Source of the DNA: Cytophagales bacterium
GTDB lineage: Bacteria; Bacteroidota; Bacteroidia; Cytophagales; Cyclobacteriaceae
Direction of reading: 5' to 3'
Assembly (NCBI GenBank): GCA_022360015.1
Contig: JAKSDQ010000071.1
Span: 248,001-312,000, forward strand
Length of the DNA: 64,000 nt
Part shown: one piece after another, positions 17,905 through 27,615 of the stretch
How the letters are laid out: the number at the start of each line of letters is the position of its first letter
How positions within the stretch are numbered: the stretch's first letter is position 1
The notes under the pieces: model-generated
The model's database searches: none
What the model was told of the DNA's origin: nothing
Seen by the model: the letters and a program-made list of their open reading frames with translations, nothing else
Made by a program: the position numbers and the translations under genes

Positions 17905-18786
17905 TTAATCCACCATTACTACCAGATACTTTGAAGAATTCCAAAACTTCTCAGGATCCAGTATTACTAGGCTTTCTACGTTTTTATCATCGACTTTTTC
18001 GAAAGTGTAAGAGTCTTCAGGATGGTTGGTTACCAACTCCACTTTTTTACCGTTTATCGGGAAAGATTTAACTTCAGTGATGTCAATTTTGCTAAAAACA
18101 TCTTTATTGAAGTCAGCTTTTAAAGAATTAATCTTACCAATACCCAGAAAACCACCTTCCTTACTTACTACATTTTCGCTAACCAGTTCTTTTCTGGTGC
18201 TTACAGTGTAGTACGCAGTGTTAAGCTCAATCACTTTGTCTCCGATAATTTGTGCCTGATTGGCATTTTCTATAGAAAGCGTGTCAATTGTAGCATTTAA
18301 TTCAGCTACAGTAAAATTCATCTCTTCCAGATCTTTTTTAAGCAATGCTATTTGCTGATCTTTTTCCTCAATTTGTACTGTCAGTTCTTCTTTCAGCGTT
18401 TCCATGGCCTTTTTGACCCTGGCATTACTGCCATATGATCTTTTTAATTGCTTGTCGAGTGAAGCAATAGTCTCTTTATTTTGAGCCATCAATTCATTAA
18501 TTGCCGCAATATCTTCTGCAATTTTTGCTTTGATATCTTCTTCAGTCAACTTATTGTCACTATTAGTGATCGCGATATTATTTTCTCTCGCTCTGATTTC
18601 AGCCAGATTCTTCTCTATCTCAGTGAAAGAATCCATGAATGAAGCGATAGACGCATCTTTGTTACCGGTTTCTGCCAACAGCTTCTGATTTTCCTCAGTC
18701 AAAGTAGCAATCTTTTGCTCCAATTCTTTGGTGTTACAGGCAAATGTACCGACACCAATTAACAAGATAATAAGAAACTTTTTCAT
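17905..18786 (-). CDS. Coiled-coil lipoprotein with a conserved C-terminal domain, function unknown
   Basis: A 293-residue predicted lipoprotein: MKKFLIILLIGVGTFAC gives a lipobox Cys at position 17, followed by a long heptad-type coiled coil (to about residue 190) and a globular C-terminal domain containing KEGGFLGIGKINSL and ELVTNHPEDSYTFE. The same architecture is widespread in Bacteroidota, sometimes annotated as Cbp1-like adhesin, but I cannot support adhesin function here. The start at 18786 is chosen because GGAG lies 9 bases upstream; an in-frame ATG at 18798 is less likely. It is monocistronic with its own terminator. Confidence 0.8.
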   Translation of the reverse strand: MKKFLIILLIGVGTFACNTKELEQKIATLTEENQKLLAETGNKDASIASFMDSFTEIEKNLAEIRARENNIAITNSDNKLTEEDIKAKIAEDIAAINELMAQNKETIASLDKQLKRSYGSNARVKKAMETLKEELTVQIEEKDQQIALLKKDLEEMNFTVAELNATIDTLSIENANQAQIIGDKVIELNTAYYTVSTRKELVSENVVSKEGGFLGIGKINSLKADFNKDVFSKIDITEVKSFPINGKKVELVTNHPEDSYTFEKVDDKNVESLVILDPEKFWNSSKYLVVMVD

Positions 18787-18998
18787 AATAATCTCCAATT
18801 GTTGCTTTTAATTCATTTTAGTATTTGTAAATAATGTGCCAAAAAACCAGAAAAACACAAAATGTACGATTAAAGCCTAATTTTGAAGATTTTTTAGTTA
18901 TCCGTCAAAATCCGTAATATGAAATCGGCCGCTCCGGTGGGGATTGGGGGCGCAGATTGTGGAATTAATCTACAACACCATCTACAAATAATGCTATT

Positions 18999-20726
18999 TT
19001 AATCCCGTATATATTCGATTTTTCCATTGACAATCGTCATGTCGATCCTGGTTTCCAGCACTTCATTTTCCGGCACCTGCATCAGATCCTGGGAATAAAC
19101 GGTAAAATCTGCCACTTTTCCAGGCTCAACAGATCCTTTTATATTTTCCTCAAAGGCACCATAAGCCGCATCCAACGTGTAGGATTTCAGGGCCTGTGCC
19201 CTGGTCATTTTCTGATCGGGCTCGTATCCTTCCTCGGGCTCACCTTTTAAGGTTTTTCTGCTGATACTGGCATAAAACGAGGCAATGGGATCGATGGGCT
19301 CTACCGGTACATCGGTACCGTTGACAATAACCGCCCCCGATTGCAGTAATTTTTGCCAGACATATGCACCATCGATGATTCGCTTTTCGCCCAATCTGTC
19401 AATGGCCCAGGGGCGATCCGAAGACATGTGTATGGCCTGCATGGCCGGAATGACACCTAGCTCGCCAAAACGAGGTATATCAGCCGGATGCAAATGCTGG
19501 GCATGCTCTATCCTGTAGCGCGCATCCCTGGCGGCCTCCGGATTTTCTTTGAAAGCCTTTTCATACATATCCAGCACCTCACGGTTGGTGCGGTCACCAA
19601 TAGCATGAGTGCATACCTGAAATCCATGTTTCAAACCTTTTTTTGCCACTTCATACACAAATTGCATGGGTGTGGTTTCATGACCGAAATGACCAGACCG
19701 GTCCGCATACTCGGCCAGCAACCAGGCACCACGTGATCCAAGGGCGCCATCAGCATGTATCTTTATAGCGCGGATGGTCAGAAAATTGTCGCCGAGACCT
19801 ATTTCCGGCCCTCTGGCATACCATTCATTTAATAAGGTAGTATCCCTGCTCGAAACCATCATCCAAAGTCGTACCCTTAGCTTGCCTTCATCCAGGAAAT
19901 CCCTGGCAAGTTTTATTTGGTTTCTGCCGGCACCGGCGTCCTGAAAACTCGTAATGCCATTTTCAAGGCATTCCTGTATGGCCAGTTCCATAGCCCTTCG
20001 GTCCTTGCCCACGTCAGCGTCGGGAATATGTTTGCCAATCAGACCCATCGCTGTTTCATTAAATATGCCAGTGGGATTTCCCTGTTCGTCCCTGATTATT
20101 TCCCCGCCATGGGTATCTTCTTTTGATAAACTTTCTTTTGCCAACAGCCCGACGCCGGCAATTTCCATCGCTTTGGCATTCGCAAATCCCGCATGACCGC
20201 TGGCATGTCTCAAAAAAACAGGATTATCAGGCGAAACGGCACTTAACATTTCATGTGTCTGAAACCCTTTAACCACAGTACCGGAAATACTGTCCCACTT
20301 ACTTTGATGCCAACCCCTTCCCAGGATCCACTCGCCCGGAGAAGCCTCCTCCACCGCCTCGGCTACTCTTTCCGCCAGTTGTTCATAGCTGGTCACATCC
20401 AGTAACTCAAGATTCAGTTTTGCCTGGCCCATGCCTAAAAAATGACCGTGCCCTTCGATTAAACCGGGAGTCATGGTTTTTCCCTGCAAATCTATCACTT
20501 CTGTATCCTTTCCAATCCAGCGATCTATCGTTTCGTTAGCTCCCACATCTACTATAACTCCTCCTGTAACAGCGACTGCCCCGGCTTTTGGGCTGGCGCT
20601 ATTGACTGTATAAATATTTCCGTTTTTGATCACCAGGTCAGCTACCTCATGACCAGCATCTTTACAGCTAATACCGACAATAACAAGAGATATATACAGG
20701 ATGATCGGACAAAGGTTTTTCATCAT
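18999..20726 (-). CDS. YtcJ-like amidohydrolase, predicted lipoprotein
   Basis: The 575 residues contain a lipoprotein signal (LVIVGISC) and an amidohydrolase of the YtcJ/amidohydrolase-3 group: DLVIKNGNIYTVN at the N-terminus, then TPGLIEGHGHF (first metal His pair), VCTHAIGDR and YRIEHAQHL (further His ligands), GTDVPVEPIDP (conserved Asp), and GKVADFTVYSQD at the C-terminus. Such enzymes hydrolyse C-N bonds in amides or related compounds; the substrate is unknown. It stands alone, with a repeat element in the upstream intergenic region. Confidence 0.85.
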   Translation of the reverse strand: MMKNLCPIILYISLVIVGISCKDAGHEVADLVIKNGNIYTVNSASPKAGAVAVTGGVIVDVGANETIDRWIGKDTEVIDLQGKTMTPGLIEGHGHFLGMGQAKLNLELLDVTSYEQLAERVAEAVEEASPGEWILGRGWHQSKWDSISGTVVKGFQTHEMLSAVSPDNPVFLRHASGHAGFANAKAMEIAGVGLLAKESLSKEDTHGGEIIRDEQGNPTGIFNETAMGLIGKHIPDADVGKDRRAMELAIQECLENGITSFQDAGAGRNQIKLARDFLDEGKLRVRLWMMVSSRDTTLLNEWYARGPEIGLGDNFLTIRAIKIHADGALGSRGAWLLAEYADRSGHFGHETTPMQFVYEVAKKGLKHGFQVCTHAIGDRTNREVLDMYEKAFKENPEAARDARYRIEHAQHLHPADIPRFGELGVIPAMQAIHMSSDRPWAIDRLGEKRIIDGAYVWQKLLQSGAVIVNGTDVPVEPIDPIASFYASISRKTLKGEPEEGYEPDQKMTRAQALKSYTLDAAYGAFEENIKGSVEPGKVADFTVYSQDLMQVPENEVLETRIDMTIVNGKIEYIRD

Positions 20727-20883
20727 TCAGGGTATTGATTGTTTTTAATTGAATATAAGCGTGCTGGTTCGGCATAACCAATCATAATACCAAGATAGTG
20801 TAAACCTCAAGATAGTGCAAATTTCTGAAATAGGGATAGTGTCGAGTGGCACTAACGAGACATTGCTGTTCCCCGACGTTTGT

Positions 20884-20955
20884 GACAAAACGCTTTGTGT
20901 CTCTTTGTGCCTTGGTGTTTTTGTGGTTCACCTCTTTTCACCACGAAGGCACAAC
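20884..20955. repeat. Interspersed repeat, copy A
   Basis: This T/G-rich stretch includes CTTTGTGTCTCTTTGTGCC and CACCTCTTTTCACCACGAAG. It matches the reverse complement of 51714-51810 over most of its length, with small gaps. It contains internal inverted segments (GTGGTTCACC / CACCACGAAG) and sits in the 253-bp gap between the amidohydrolase and DUF58 genes. The rest of that gap (20727-20883) shows no gene. Confidence 0.65.
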
Positions 20956-20979
20956 GCCATACTATAATTCCAAGGGCCA

Positions 20980-22311
20980 TTAAATAAGTCCTCGTGCCTT
21001 CAATTCCAGATACTTGTTAATAGTATTGACAGTAAGGTTTTCCGGGGCAGTCAATACGGTCTGGATACCATGGGCCTTTAACTCTTTTACTATCAACTTT
21101 TTATCAAATACAAATTTTTCAGCGATGGTTTTTTTGTAAACTTCCTCGATGTTTCCTGGCCTGATCCCTGTAAGAGATGTGAGTGTGGTATTTTCAAAAA
21201 AGATCACCACGAGTAAGTGTTCACGTGCCAGTTTTTTTAAGTAAGGCATTTGACGCTCCATGGACGATACGGTTTCAAAGTTGGTAAAAAGTATCAACAG
21301 GCTTCTATGCGTAATTTTGTATTTGACAGTGTTATATAAAACCGAATAATCAGACTCCTGATAGCCGGTTTTCTGATTGTAAAGGGTTTCCATGATATGA
21401 TACATCTGCGCTCCCCGCTTACTGGCCGGCACTATGGCGTTGATTTTATGCTGGAAAGTGATCAGGCCGGCTTTGTCGTCTTTTTTAATGGCTATATTGG
21501 CCATGGCCAGTGAGGCGTTAATGGCATAGTCGAGCAGGGTCATACCCTCAAAAGGCATTTTCATTACCCTTCCCTTGTCAATAAGGCAAAAGACCTGCTG
21601 TGATTTTTCATCCTGGTAATTGTTTACCATCAGCGTACCGCGCCTCGCGGTAGCCTTCCAGTTTACAGTCCGGTAATCATCTCCAACCACATATTCTTTG
21701 ATGTGCTCGAACTCCATGCTGTGCCCTACCCTCCTGATTTTTTTGATTCCAAACTCTTTCAGATGATTTGAAATCGCCAGTAACTCATATTTCATCATTT
21801 GTATAAATGAAGGATAAACAGGCACCATTTTATCCTGTGAAAATTTAAATCTCCTGCTGATCAGTCCAAGGTCACTGGATACAAATACATTCACCGCCCC
21901 AAACACATACTCTCCCCTTTTAACAGGTCTTACATGGTAATTCAGAATTTTGGTTGCCCTGCCTTTTATGGTTAGATCAAAATGCAGGTCGCGCTTTTGG
22001 AACTGTGGGGGGAGTTCATCAATCACTGACAAGTGTATCCGGAAATTATAATAGTTCTCGAGATATATCTGCAATTCGTTTTCATCCCCGTTAGAAAGTT
22101 TGTCAGGACAAATTCTACGGGCATAAATCCCCTTTTGCACACGGAACAAAAGCAGGCCATCCACCAAAAGGATGGCCAGCAGCACCATCAAAAAAAGTTT
22201 AGCCACAGGCAGCAATACCGTCAGCTCAAAGCTTACAACGAACAGCAAAATGACCGCGGCAATTACCGCAAAAAGCCGGTTTTTGAGATATAGCGCCCTT
22301 ACAATTTTCAC
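20980..22311 (-). CDS. DUF58 domain protein (von Willebrand A-like)
   Basis: The 443 residues have two N-terminal membrane helices (about 12-50), a beta-rich middle part, and the DUF58 signature EYVVGDDYRTVNWKATARR followed by a VWA-like domain (QVFCLIDKGRVM). DUF58 proteins are regularly encoded next to MoxR ATPases, which are thought to act as chaperones for them. It starts at the base next to the MoxR stop, so the two are coupled. Confidence 0.9.
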   Translation of the reverse strand: MKIVRALYLKNRLFAVIAAVILLFVVSFELTVLLPVAKLFLMVLLAILLVDGLLLFRVQKGIYARRICPDKLSNGDENELQIYLENYYNFRIHLSVIDELPPQFQKRDLHFDLTIKGRATKILNYHVRPVKRGEYVFGAVNVFVSSDLGLISRRFKFSQDKMVPVYPSFIQMMKYELLAISNHLKEFGIKKIRRVGHSMEFEHIKEYVVGDDYRTVNWKATARRGTLMVNNYQDEKSQQVFCLIDKGRVMKMPFEGMTLLDYAINASLAMANIAIKKDDKAGLITFQHKINAIVPASKRGAQMYHIMETLYNQKTGYQESDYSVLYNTVKYKITHRSLLILFTNFETVSSMERQMPYLKKLAREHLLVVIFFENTTLTSLTGIRPGNIEEVYKKTIAEKFVFDKKLIVKELKAHGIQTVLTAPENLTVNTINKYLELKARGLI

Positions 22312-23289
22312 CTACCTGGGTACCTCAATTTTATCAATTATCCGGTCAATGACCTGAGCGGTGCCAAGGCCTTCCATTTCCTTTTCGGGAGTGAGTAATA
22401 ACCTATGGCCCAGGACCGGAAAAGTAACTTCCTTGATATCCTCAGGAACAACAAAATCGCGGCCCCTGATCGCCGCAAGTGCTTTGGAAGCCCCTAAAAT
22501 CCCCAACGAGGCCCTGGGGGAGGCACCCAGGTAAAGCGATTTGTTCTGCCTGGTTTCATGCACAATTTCAGCGATATACTTCATCAGGTTACGCTCGACA
22601 TGAAGCTCTGCCACCTTCTGCCTGTAATCTGCTATTTCTTCCCCGCTTAATATGGTTTTTATACTGGCAACCGGGTCTTCTTTCCGCCCATGCTCTCCTT
22701 CGATGATAAGGATTTCTTCTTCCAAAGAAGGATAACCCACGGATATTTTAAATAAAAAACGATCCAGTTGTGCTTCAGGAAGCCTGTAGGTACCTTCCTG
22801 ATCAATGGGATTTTGGGTGGCTATGGTAATAAACGGCGGATTCATGGCAAATCTTTGGCCATCGATAGACACCTGCCGCTCTTCCATCACCTCAAAAAGT
22901 GCTGCCTGGGTCTTTGCAGGGGCACGGTTAATCTCATCAATAAGAACAATATTGGCAAAAATGGGCCCGCTCTTAAATTCAAATTCTGAGGTTTTTACGT
23001 TAAAAACAGAAGTGCCCAATATATCCGATGGCATTAAATCAGGCGTAAACTGGATTCTTGAGAAATCGACATCGACAATCTTTGCAATTAACTTGGCTGT
23101 GAGGGTTTTGGCTACGCCCGGGACACCTTCGAGAAGTACATGCCCATCGGCCAGGATGGCCGTAAGGAGCAGTTCAATCATTTTATCCTGCCCAACTATG
23201 ACCCTGGCTATCTCACTTTTTATGGCGGCGACGCTGTCCTTTAATTGGGAAAGGTCAATTCTGCTGGCAAATTGTTCGTTGTTTTCCAT
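22312..23289 (-). CDS. MoxR family AAA+ ATPase
   Basis: A 325-residue AAA+ ATPase with Walker A GVPGVAKT, Walker B VLIDEINRAP, sensor 1 IATQNPIDQEGTYRLPEAQLD, and the C-terminal lid with LYLGASPRASLGIL. MoxR proteins are chaperone-like factors that mature or regulate VWA partners, here the adjacent DUF58 protein. The gene lies 6 bp after the DUF4350 gene in the same operon. Confidence 0.95.
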   Translation of the reverse strand: MENNEQFASRIDLSQLKDSVAAIKSEIARVIVGQDKMIELLLTAILADGHVLLEGVPGVAKTLTAKLIAKIVDVDFSRIQFTPDLMPSDILGTSVFNVKTSEFEFKSGPIFANIVLIDEINRAPAKTQAALFEVMEERQVSIDGQRFAMNPPFITIATQNPIDQEGTYRLPEAQLDRFLFKISVGYPSLEEEILIIEGEHGRKEDPVASIKTILSGEEIADYRQKVAELHVERNLMKYIAEIVHETRQNKSLYLGASPRASLGILGASKALAAIRGRDFVVPEDIKEVTFPVLGHRLLLTPEKEMEGLGTAQVIDRIIDKIEVPR

Positions 23290-23295
23290 TAATTA

Positions 23296-24495
23296 TTAAT
23301 TTTTTAAAAATTCATCGAGCTTTTTGCTCAAGTTAAATAGTTCTGTCTCGCTGATGCGTTTTCTGGCCTCAACCTGAGCAATTTGTTGAAACAGGCTTTG
23401 AACAGTTTCAATATTTTGACCGGTTTTGTTACTTAATTCCTGGTAAAAGTCATCATCCAATACACTGGTTTGTACATAATACCTGGTTCTGATATGTTCT
23501 TTGAAAAACAAAATCTTCTTCAGGGCCAGGTTTAAATGATCACCGTGGCTATAATACAAGTGACTGACCGTTTCAGCAAATTCCAGGGTTGTGTTCTCCG
23601 GGGGTTTAACGATGGGAATGATCCGTTGTCTTCTCTTCGCCTCAAAAAACACAAAGGTCAGTAATGTGAACAGCATAATGTAATAAGCCCACCTTAAAGA
23701 CTCATTACTCAACACAAACCTTATAGGCGAGCCTGACTCCTGTCTGCCAAGTTGATAATACTCGGTCCAGATCACATCCTTATCCGGCAAATAAGATAAG
23801 GCACCGGAAACAAACTCATGATTTCGATTCCACAACATATAGTAATTGGTAAAGCTAAGCGGAAGTGTCGTCAAGATAATGTTTCCATTACTCCACGGAG
23901 TGATGGTCATAACAGGGTAGCCACTTTCATTTTCAGCAATCACCCGGGTCCGGGTAGTATCGACCGACTCAAAATATTCGATTACGGTTCTTTTCTTAAA
24001 ATAGTAGTTTTTATCACCCAAATGGGGATTTACAAAATGAACCGGGGTGGAATCCTCCAAAGCCCCTAAATAGTTCAACCCCAAATTTTTCAATGAATCA
24101 TTCAGCAATATACCGGCTACCTCCAGATTCAGTGTATCTCTGAACTTGCCACGGTATGCCGACGACGCTATAAATATATTGGCGCCCGCATCTAGCATCT
24201 CAAACAGGGCGTTTAAATCAGACTCGTCCGGGTTAAAGGACTGACAGAGAATCAGTAAATTTTCAGTGCCCCCCTCATGAAACAATTCAAACAATGTTTT
24301 ATTGGAATGCCTAACCTCGCTTTGCCTTAATGTGCGTGCTAACAGATCGTTTAAAATGTAAGTGCCATAGGGGTTTTTGTCTCTTTTTGATAAAGAAACC
24401 CGCCAACTCAGCTCCTTCGGTTTATTTAATTCATAAAGAATAAACGCTGAAAAAGCCAGGAGTAATATCAGATAATATTTCAGATCTTTTTTCAT
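23296..24495 (-). CDS. DUF4350-containing membrane protein
   Basis: About 399 residues. An N-terminal membrane helix (YYLILLLAFSAFILYEL) is followed by the DUF4350-type ThuA-like domain (NPYGTYILNDLL, ENLLILCQSF, LLDAGANIFIASS), then a second membrane helix (AYYIMLFTLLTFVFFEAKRR) and a C-terminal cytosolic helical region. This is the standard partner of DUF4129, MoxR and DUF58. The ATG at 24495 (MKKDLKYYL) is chosen; an earlier in-frame ATG at 24528 would overlap the preceding gene and add non-hydrophobic residues. Confidence 0.85.
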   Translation of the reverse strand: MKKDLKYYLILLLAFSAFILYELNKPKELSWRVSLSKRDKNPYGTYILNDLLARTLRQSEVRHSNKTLFELFHEGGTENLLILCQSFNPDESDLNALFEMLDAGANIFIASSAYRGKFRDTLNLEVAGILLNDSLKNLGLNYLGALEDSTPVHFVNPHLGDKNYYFKKRTVIEYFESVDTTRTRVIAENESGYPVMTITPWSNGNIILTTLPLSFTNYYMLWNRNHEFVSGALSYLPDKDVIWTEYYQLGRQESGSPIRFVLSNESLRWAYYIMLFTLLTFVFFEAKRRQRIIPIVKPPENTTLEFAETVSHLYYSHGDHLNLALKKILFFKEHIRTRYYVQTSVLDDDFYQELSNKTGQNIETVQSLFQQIAQVEARKRISETELFNLSKKLDEFLKN

Positions 24496-24514
24496 AAAGA
24501 CTCCCTGATAATCT

Positions 24515-25252
24515 TTATTGGGTATCAATAATTGCTTTAAAATCCTTAAAAATCACTTTTACGCGGTTAAACATATGCTGGCTGACCGGAAAATCCCCAT
24601 ACCACGCATAATCAAAATAATAGCTTAAATCCTCAAATGATGGCTTGATTTCAGGGAAAGCCAGTTCTTGTTCATATTCATGGTTTGTTTTCCCCGGTTT
24701 CCACTGAATCAGGTCACGGTCAGCCAACTTTTTCAAAGCATAGAGATAATACAGTCTAATCGCCTTTTTATAGTCCTTTTGGTTTATCGCCTCTTCTATC
24801 AAAGCTTCAAAATCCATTTGATGAATATCTTCCTCAACCACATCGAATTCAAGATTTCCCCTGTCCGACAACTTATAAAATGCTTTACTGATGTCGGCTC
24901 CGGCTACTTTTAGAATTGCGTATGCGATTATAGCACCAATGATGATATAAAACAATGTTTTAAGCCATGGCTGGCTACCGGGCACATCAGCGTAATTGCT
25001 AAACTGGCGCAATATCCATTGAAGAAGCCTTTGCAGCAGGTTTAATTTTAGCTGTGTAGCCGGCCCATAGTTAAAATCACCGTCTTTTTTAAACTCCCTG
25101 ATCCTTTCATAGGGAAAAGTCCGGGAGCGCACAGGCGTGGTATCTGACTTCAGGGTTTTTTCCTCCTGAATATTTACCTGACTCTGTGACGACAAGGTGA
25201 ATTCTGAAATAAACAGCAGCGGAACGAAAAAGCACAGTTTAATATTCCTCAT
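24515..25252 (-). CDS. DUF4129-like membrane protein
   Basis: About 245 residues from ATG 25252: a signal-type N-terminus (NIKLCFFVPLLFISEFTLSS), a periplasmic linker, one membrane helix (LFYIIIGAIIAYAILKVAG), and the cytosolic DUF4129-like region (DYKKAIRLYYLYALKKLADR, then YFDYAWYGDFPV). The start overlaps the previous gene by 14 bp; a start at 25369 would overlap much more. It belongs to the SpoIIM-to-DUF58 cluster and has no known enzymatic role. Confidence 0.85.
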   Translation of the reverse strand: MRNIKLCFFVPLLFISEFTLSSQSQVNIQEEKTLKSDTTPVRSRTFPYERIREFKKDGDFNYGPATQLKLNLLQRLLQWILRQFSNYADVPGSQPWLKTLFYIIIGAIIAYAILKVAGADISKAFYKLSDRGNLEFDVVEEDIHQMDFEALIEEAINQKDYKKAIRLYYLYALKKLADRDLIQWKPGKTNHEYEQELAFPEIKPSFEDLSYYFDYAWYGDFPVSQHMFNRVKVIFKDFKAIIDTQ

Positions 25253-26171
25253 TCTCTTCTTCACGCTGGACAGTTGTTGACCTTTGGGCACCAAAAGAAT
25301 CAATTTTTTGCATGAGCCCTGTCGATTCTTTTCTTTCCACCAGATTAAAATACTGAAATGCAATCCCAATCACGGGGATTATCATCAATATATAGTTTCC
25401 TACCATGTAAAAAGCCGAGAAAAAAATGGTCAGTCCCTTGGTAATGCCTGAAGGCTCTTCAAAGAACTCGGTATTTCCGGCCTCCGAGATGTCGTGAAAC
25501 AGCTCTGCAAAAGTAAAAATGTGATAAGGTATCAATAAGGCATACAACAAAACACCCCAGATAACCCAGCAAACAATATTGATTCCAAATGTACTCCACC
25601 ACTTGCCGTTAATGATACTGATACACCGGCTCATGGCACTGAAGAATCCTTTTCTTTCCGCGATCTGGACAATGTAGATCAGCGACAAAGTCACAAACAA
25701 ATAAATGCCCGGTAAAACAAAAAAAACCGTACCGATCAACACGATTACAGTGTATCCTATGCTGGAAATCAATATCATCAGGTAATCCTTTTTCACCCGT
25801 TGCCATACTTCGGAAGGCTCAATCTGGCTGCTTTGTTTTTCAAGATACAGGATTATGTATTCGTTGATAATCGTCACAATCAATGACATAGTGAGAATAC
25901 TGAACAGCATGGTTAAAACAGAAACAGCTATTACCTCGGTAACCAGTTCATCGGTAGAGCCAAAAGGTTGCGAATTGAGGGAACTTAACGACAATACATT
26001 ATTCTGGTTTAAACCCATTAACACGCTGGTAATAAGCATGAAGGGACCACCAATAAAAATGATACTGCGGAACAACCCTGTAAAATTAGCTCTTATGAAC
26101 GCTATTGTAGCATTCAGCTTTTCCCCAAAATCCCTGGTTTTCCTCATTACGATGGGCTTACTCTGTGACAT
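25239..26171 (-). CDS. Polytopic membrane protein of the MoxR/DUF58 cluster
   Basis: About 310 residues with six hydrophobic segments and a hydrophilic tail ending EEENEEY. I recognise no catalytic motif. The position between SpoIIM and DUF4129 genes is conserved in Bacteroidota, where it is usually annotated as hypothetical. The start at 26171 (MSQSKPIVM) overlaps the SpoIIM gene by 14 bp; an earlier in-frame start at 26216 is less likely. The overlap indicates translational coupling. Confidence 0.75.
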   Translation of the reverse strand: MSQSKPIVMRKTRDFGEKLNATIAFIRANFTGLFRSIIFIGGPFMLITSVLMGLNQNNVLSLSSLNSQPFGSTDELVTEVIAVSVLTMLFSILTMSLIVTIINEYIILYLEKQSSQIEPSEVWQRVKKDYLMILISSIGYTVIVLIGTVFFVLPGIYLFVTLSLIYIVQIAERKGFFSAMSRCISIINGKWWSTFGINIVCWVIWGVLLYALLIPYHIFTFAELFHDISEAGNTEFFEEPSGITKGLTIFFSAFYMVGNYILMIIPVIGIAFQYFNLVERKESTGLMQKIDSFGAQRSTTVQREEENEEY

Positions 26172-27126
26172 TTTTTCTAATTCTAATCGGATAAATAATA
26201 TAATAATACAAAACAAAAACAGCAGAAATCACAATGATTGTGGCCTTGAAACTCCAATGCAGATAGGTGATCCTGGTAACAAACCCTTCCAGCAATGCAG
26301 CAAGCGTGATGACGGGAATCAGACCTATCACAATTTTTAATCCTTTTTTAATACCTATTTTGAATGACTGAAATCGTGAATAGGTACCAGGAAATAGGAT
26401 ACTGTTACCTACTACCAGTCCTGCCGCACCTGCAATGATGATGGCAGATATTTCCAGTGTGCCGTGGGTCCAAATTGTGAGAAATGAAATCCAAAACAAT
26501 CCTTTCATATAGAAAAAGTACTGAAAAACCCCAACCATGACACCATTGTAAAATAAAATCAGCACAGTTCCCACCGATAAAAACAATCCGAAGGCAAAAG
26601 TTTTAAGCATTACCCCGACATTATTTACCAGGATAATCAAAAACATACTCAGTTGCCCCATACTGCTGTAGATTCCCATTGGCTCCCCTTTTTCAATGTT
26701 TTCAAGTGTCGTGTTCACATATCCGTCGCCCAAAATTAAACGGGCAAAAGTCTGATCATAGTTGGCAGACAGTGCACCGATGATAGCGGGAATGGTAAAA
26801 AAAACAAAGGCATAAAGAAATTGCTTGTGGGCACTGAGATGAATTGCAGGTAACTCGCTCGTCCAGAATGTAACGAAACGGCTGGTCTTTTCTTTTTTGT
26901 TGCGGTAAATGGCATGATGGATTTTTGAAGCAAGGCTGTTCAGGTAAATGGTTGTCTGACTCTCAGGATATTGTGTCCTGGAAAAGGCCAGATCATTGGT
27001 AACCCGGATAAATAAGTCAGCCAGTTGATCCGGATCCGCCTTGCGGGTATCTTCGATTATACGCTCAAATTCTTCCCAGATCGGTAAATTCTGTTTGACA
27101 AAGGCTGCCTCTTTCATTGATTTCAA
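26158..27126 (-). CDS. Stage II sporulation protein M (SpoIIM)-like membrane protein
   Basis: The 322 residues match the SpoIIM/DUF95 family: a helical N-terminal domain with WEEFERIIEDTRKADPDQLA, then about five membrane helices including HGTLEISAIIIAGAAGLVVG, the family's hallmark. In non-sporulating Bacteroidota the gene heads the MoxR/DUF58 cluster, and an RDD-family gene commonly lies next to it. No RDD gene is present here; decayed IS66 sequence occupies the upstream flank instead. Confidence 0.88.
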   Translation of the reverse strand: MKSMKEAAFVKQNLPIWEEFERIIEDTRKADPDQLADLFIRVTNDLAFSRTQYPESQTTIYLNSLASKIHHAIYRNKKEKTSRFVTFWTSELPAIHLSAHKQFLYAFVFFTIPAIIGALSANYDQTFARLILGDGYVNTTLENIEKGEPMGIYSSMGQLSMFLIILVNNVGVMLKTFAFGLFLSVGTVLILFYNGVMVGVFQYFFYMKGLFWISFLTIWTHGTLEISAIIIAGAAGLVVGNSILFPGTYSRFQSFKIGIKKGLKIVIGLIPVITLAALLEGFVTRITYLHWSFKATIIVISAVFVLYYYIIYPIRIRKNVTE

Positions 27127-27397
27127 TAAACAACATTGCTGATTTAACCTGCTAAAAATTACAGGGCGGTAAGATAGATAAATATTAGGAATAATTCCTA
27201 TTCACGAATCCATTTAAATGGTGAACTTTAGCCAAAATAACTACCCCTGTAAGGTACAGCAAGCTTATGCGCTCAATGATGAACAAAAAAAGAGTCCATT
27301 GAACCAAATAAATTTCCGTTTGAGCAAAAACGCTGTTCAATCAGCCTTTTAAGTAACCACTCAAATCAGATATATCCCTTCGGCAACTACCTTTTAA
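27127..27397. other. Intergenic, no gene seen
   Basis: This AT-rich stretch lies upstream of the SpoIIM gene and should contain its promoter, but I see no clear TAnnTTTG box on the minus strand and no open reading frame of note. The right side merges into the IS66 remnant. Confidence 0.5.
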
Positions 27398-27562
27398 AGG
27401 ATTAATTCAGGCGTTTCTTGTGGTATCACCATCCACAATTTCGGTTATTGGCTTGCCTGGTACCTTTGCAGTCAGTTAAAGAAACGGTCAACATTTCTGC
27501 CGATAAAACCCCGGCCAGGAATTCGGATGGAAATACATTATGCACATGGCGTTTACACATAA
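27398..27562 (+). pseudogene. IS66-type TnpA (orf1) remnant
   Basis: A short open stretch lacking a start codon encodes about 54 residues matching the C-terminal half of IS66-family TnpA. It contains CGITIHNFGYWLAWYL (family pattern: C, then H-x-I, then F-x-YW), FLPIKPR (family FIPI/V), and MEIHYAHGVY (family IEIxYPNGV). The N-terminal helix-turn-helix is gone or frameshifted, and the frame ends early at TAA 27560. It lies directly ahead of a TnpB remnant in the normal IS66 order. Confidence 0.65.
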
Positions 27563-27615
27563 GTTCCCATCGGTAGTCCCGCGTCATCGGTCGGGTTGAT
27601 GGTGGGATTACAATC

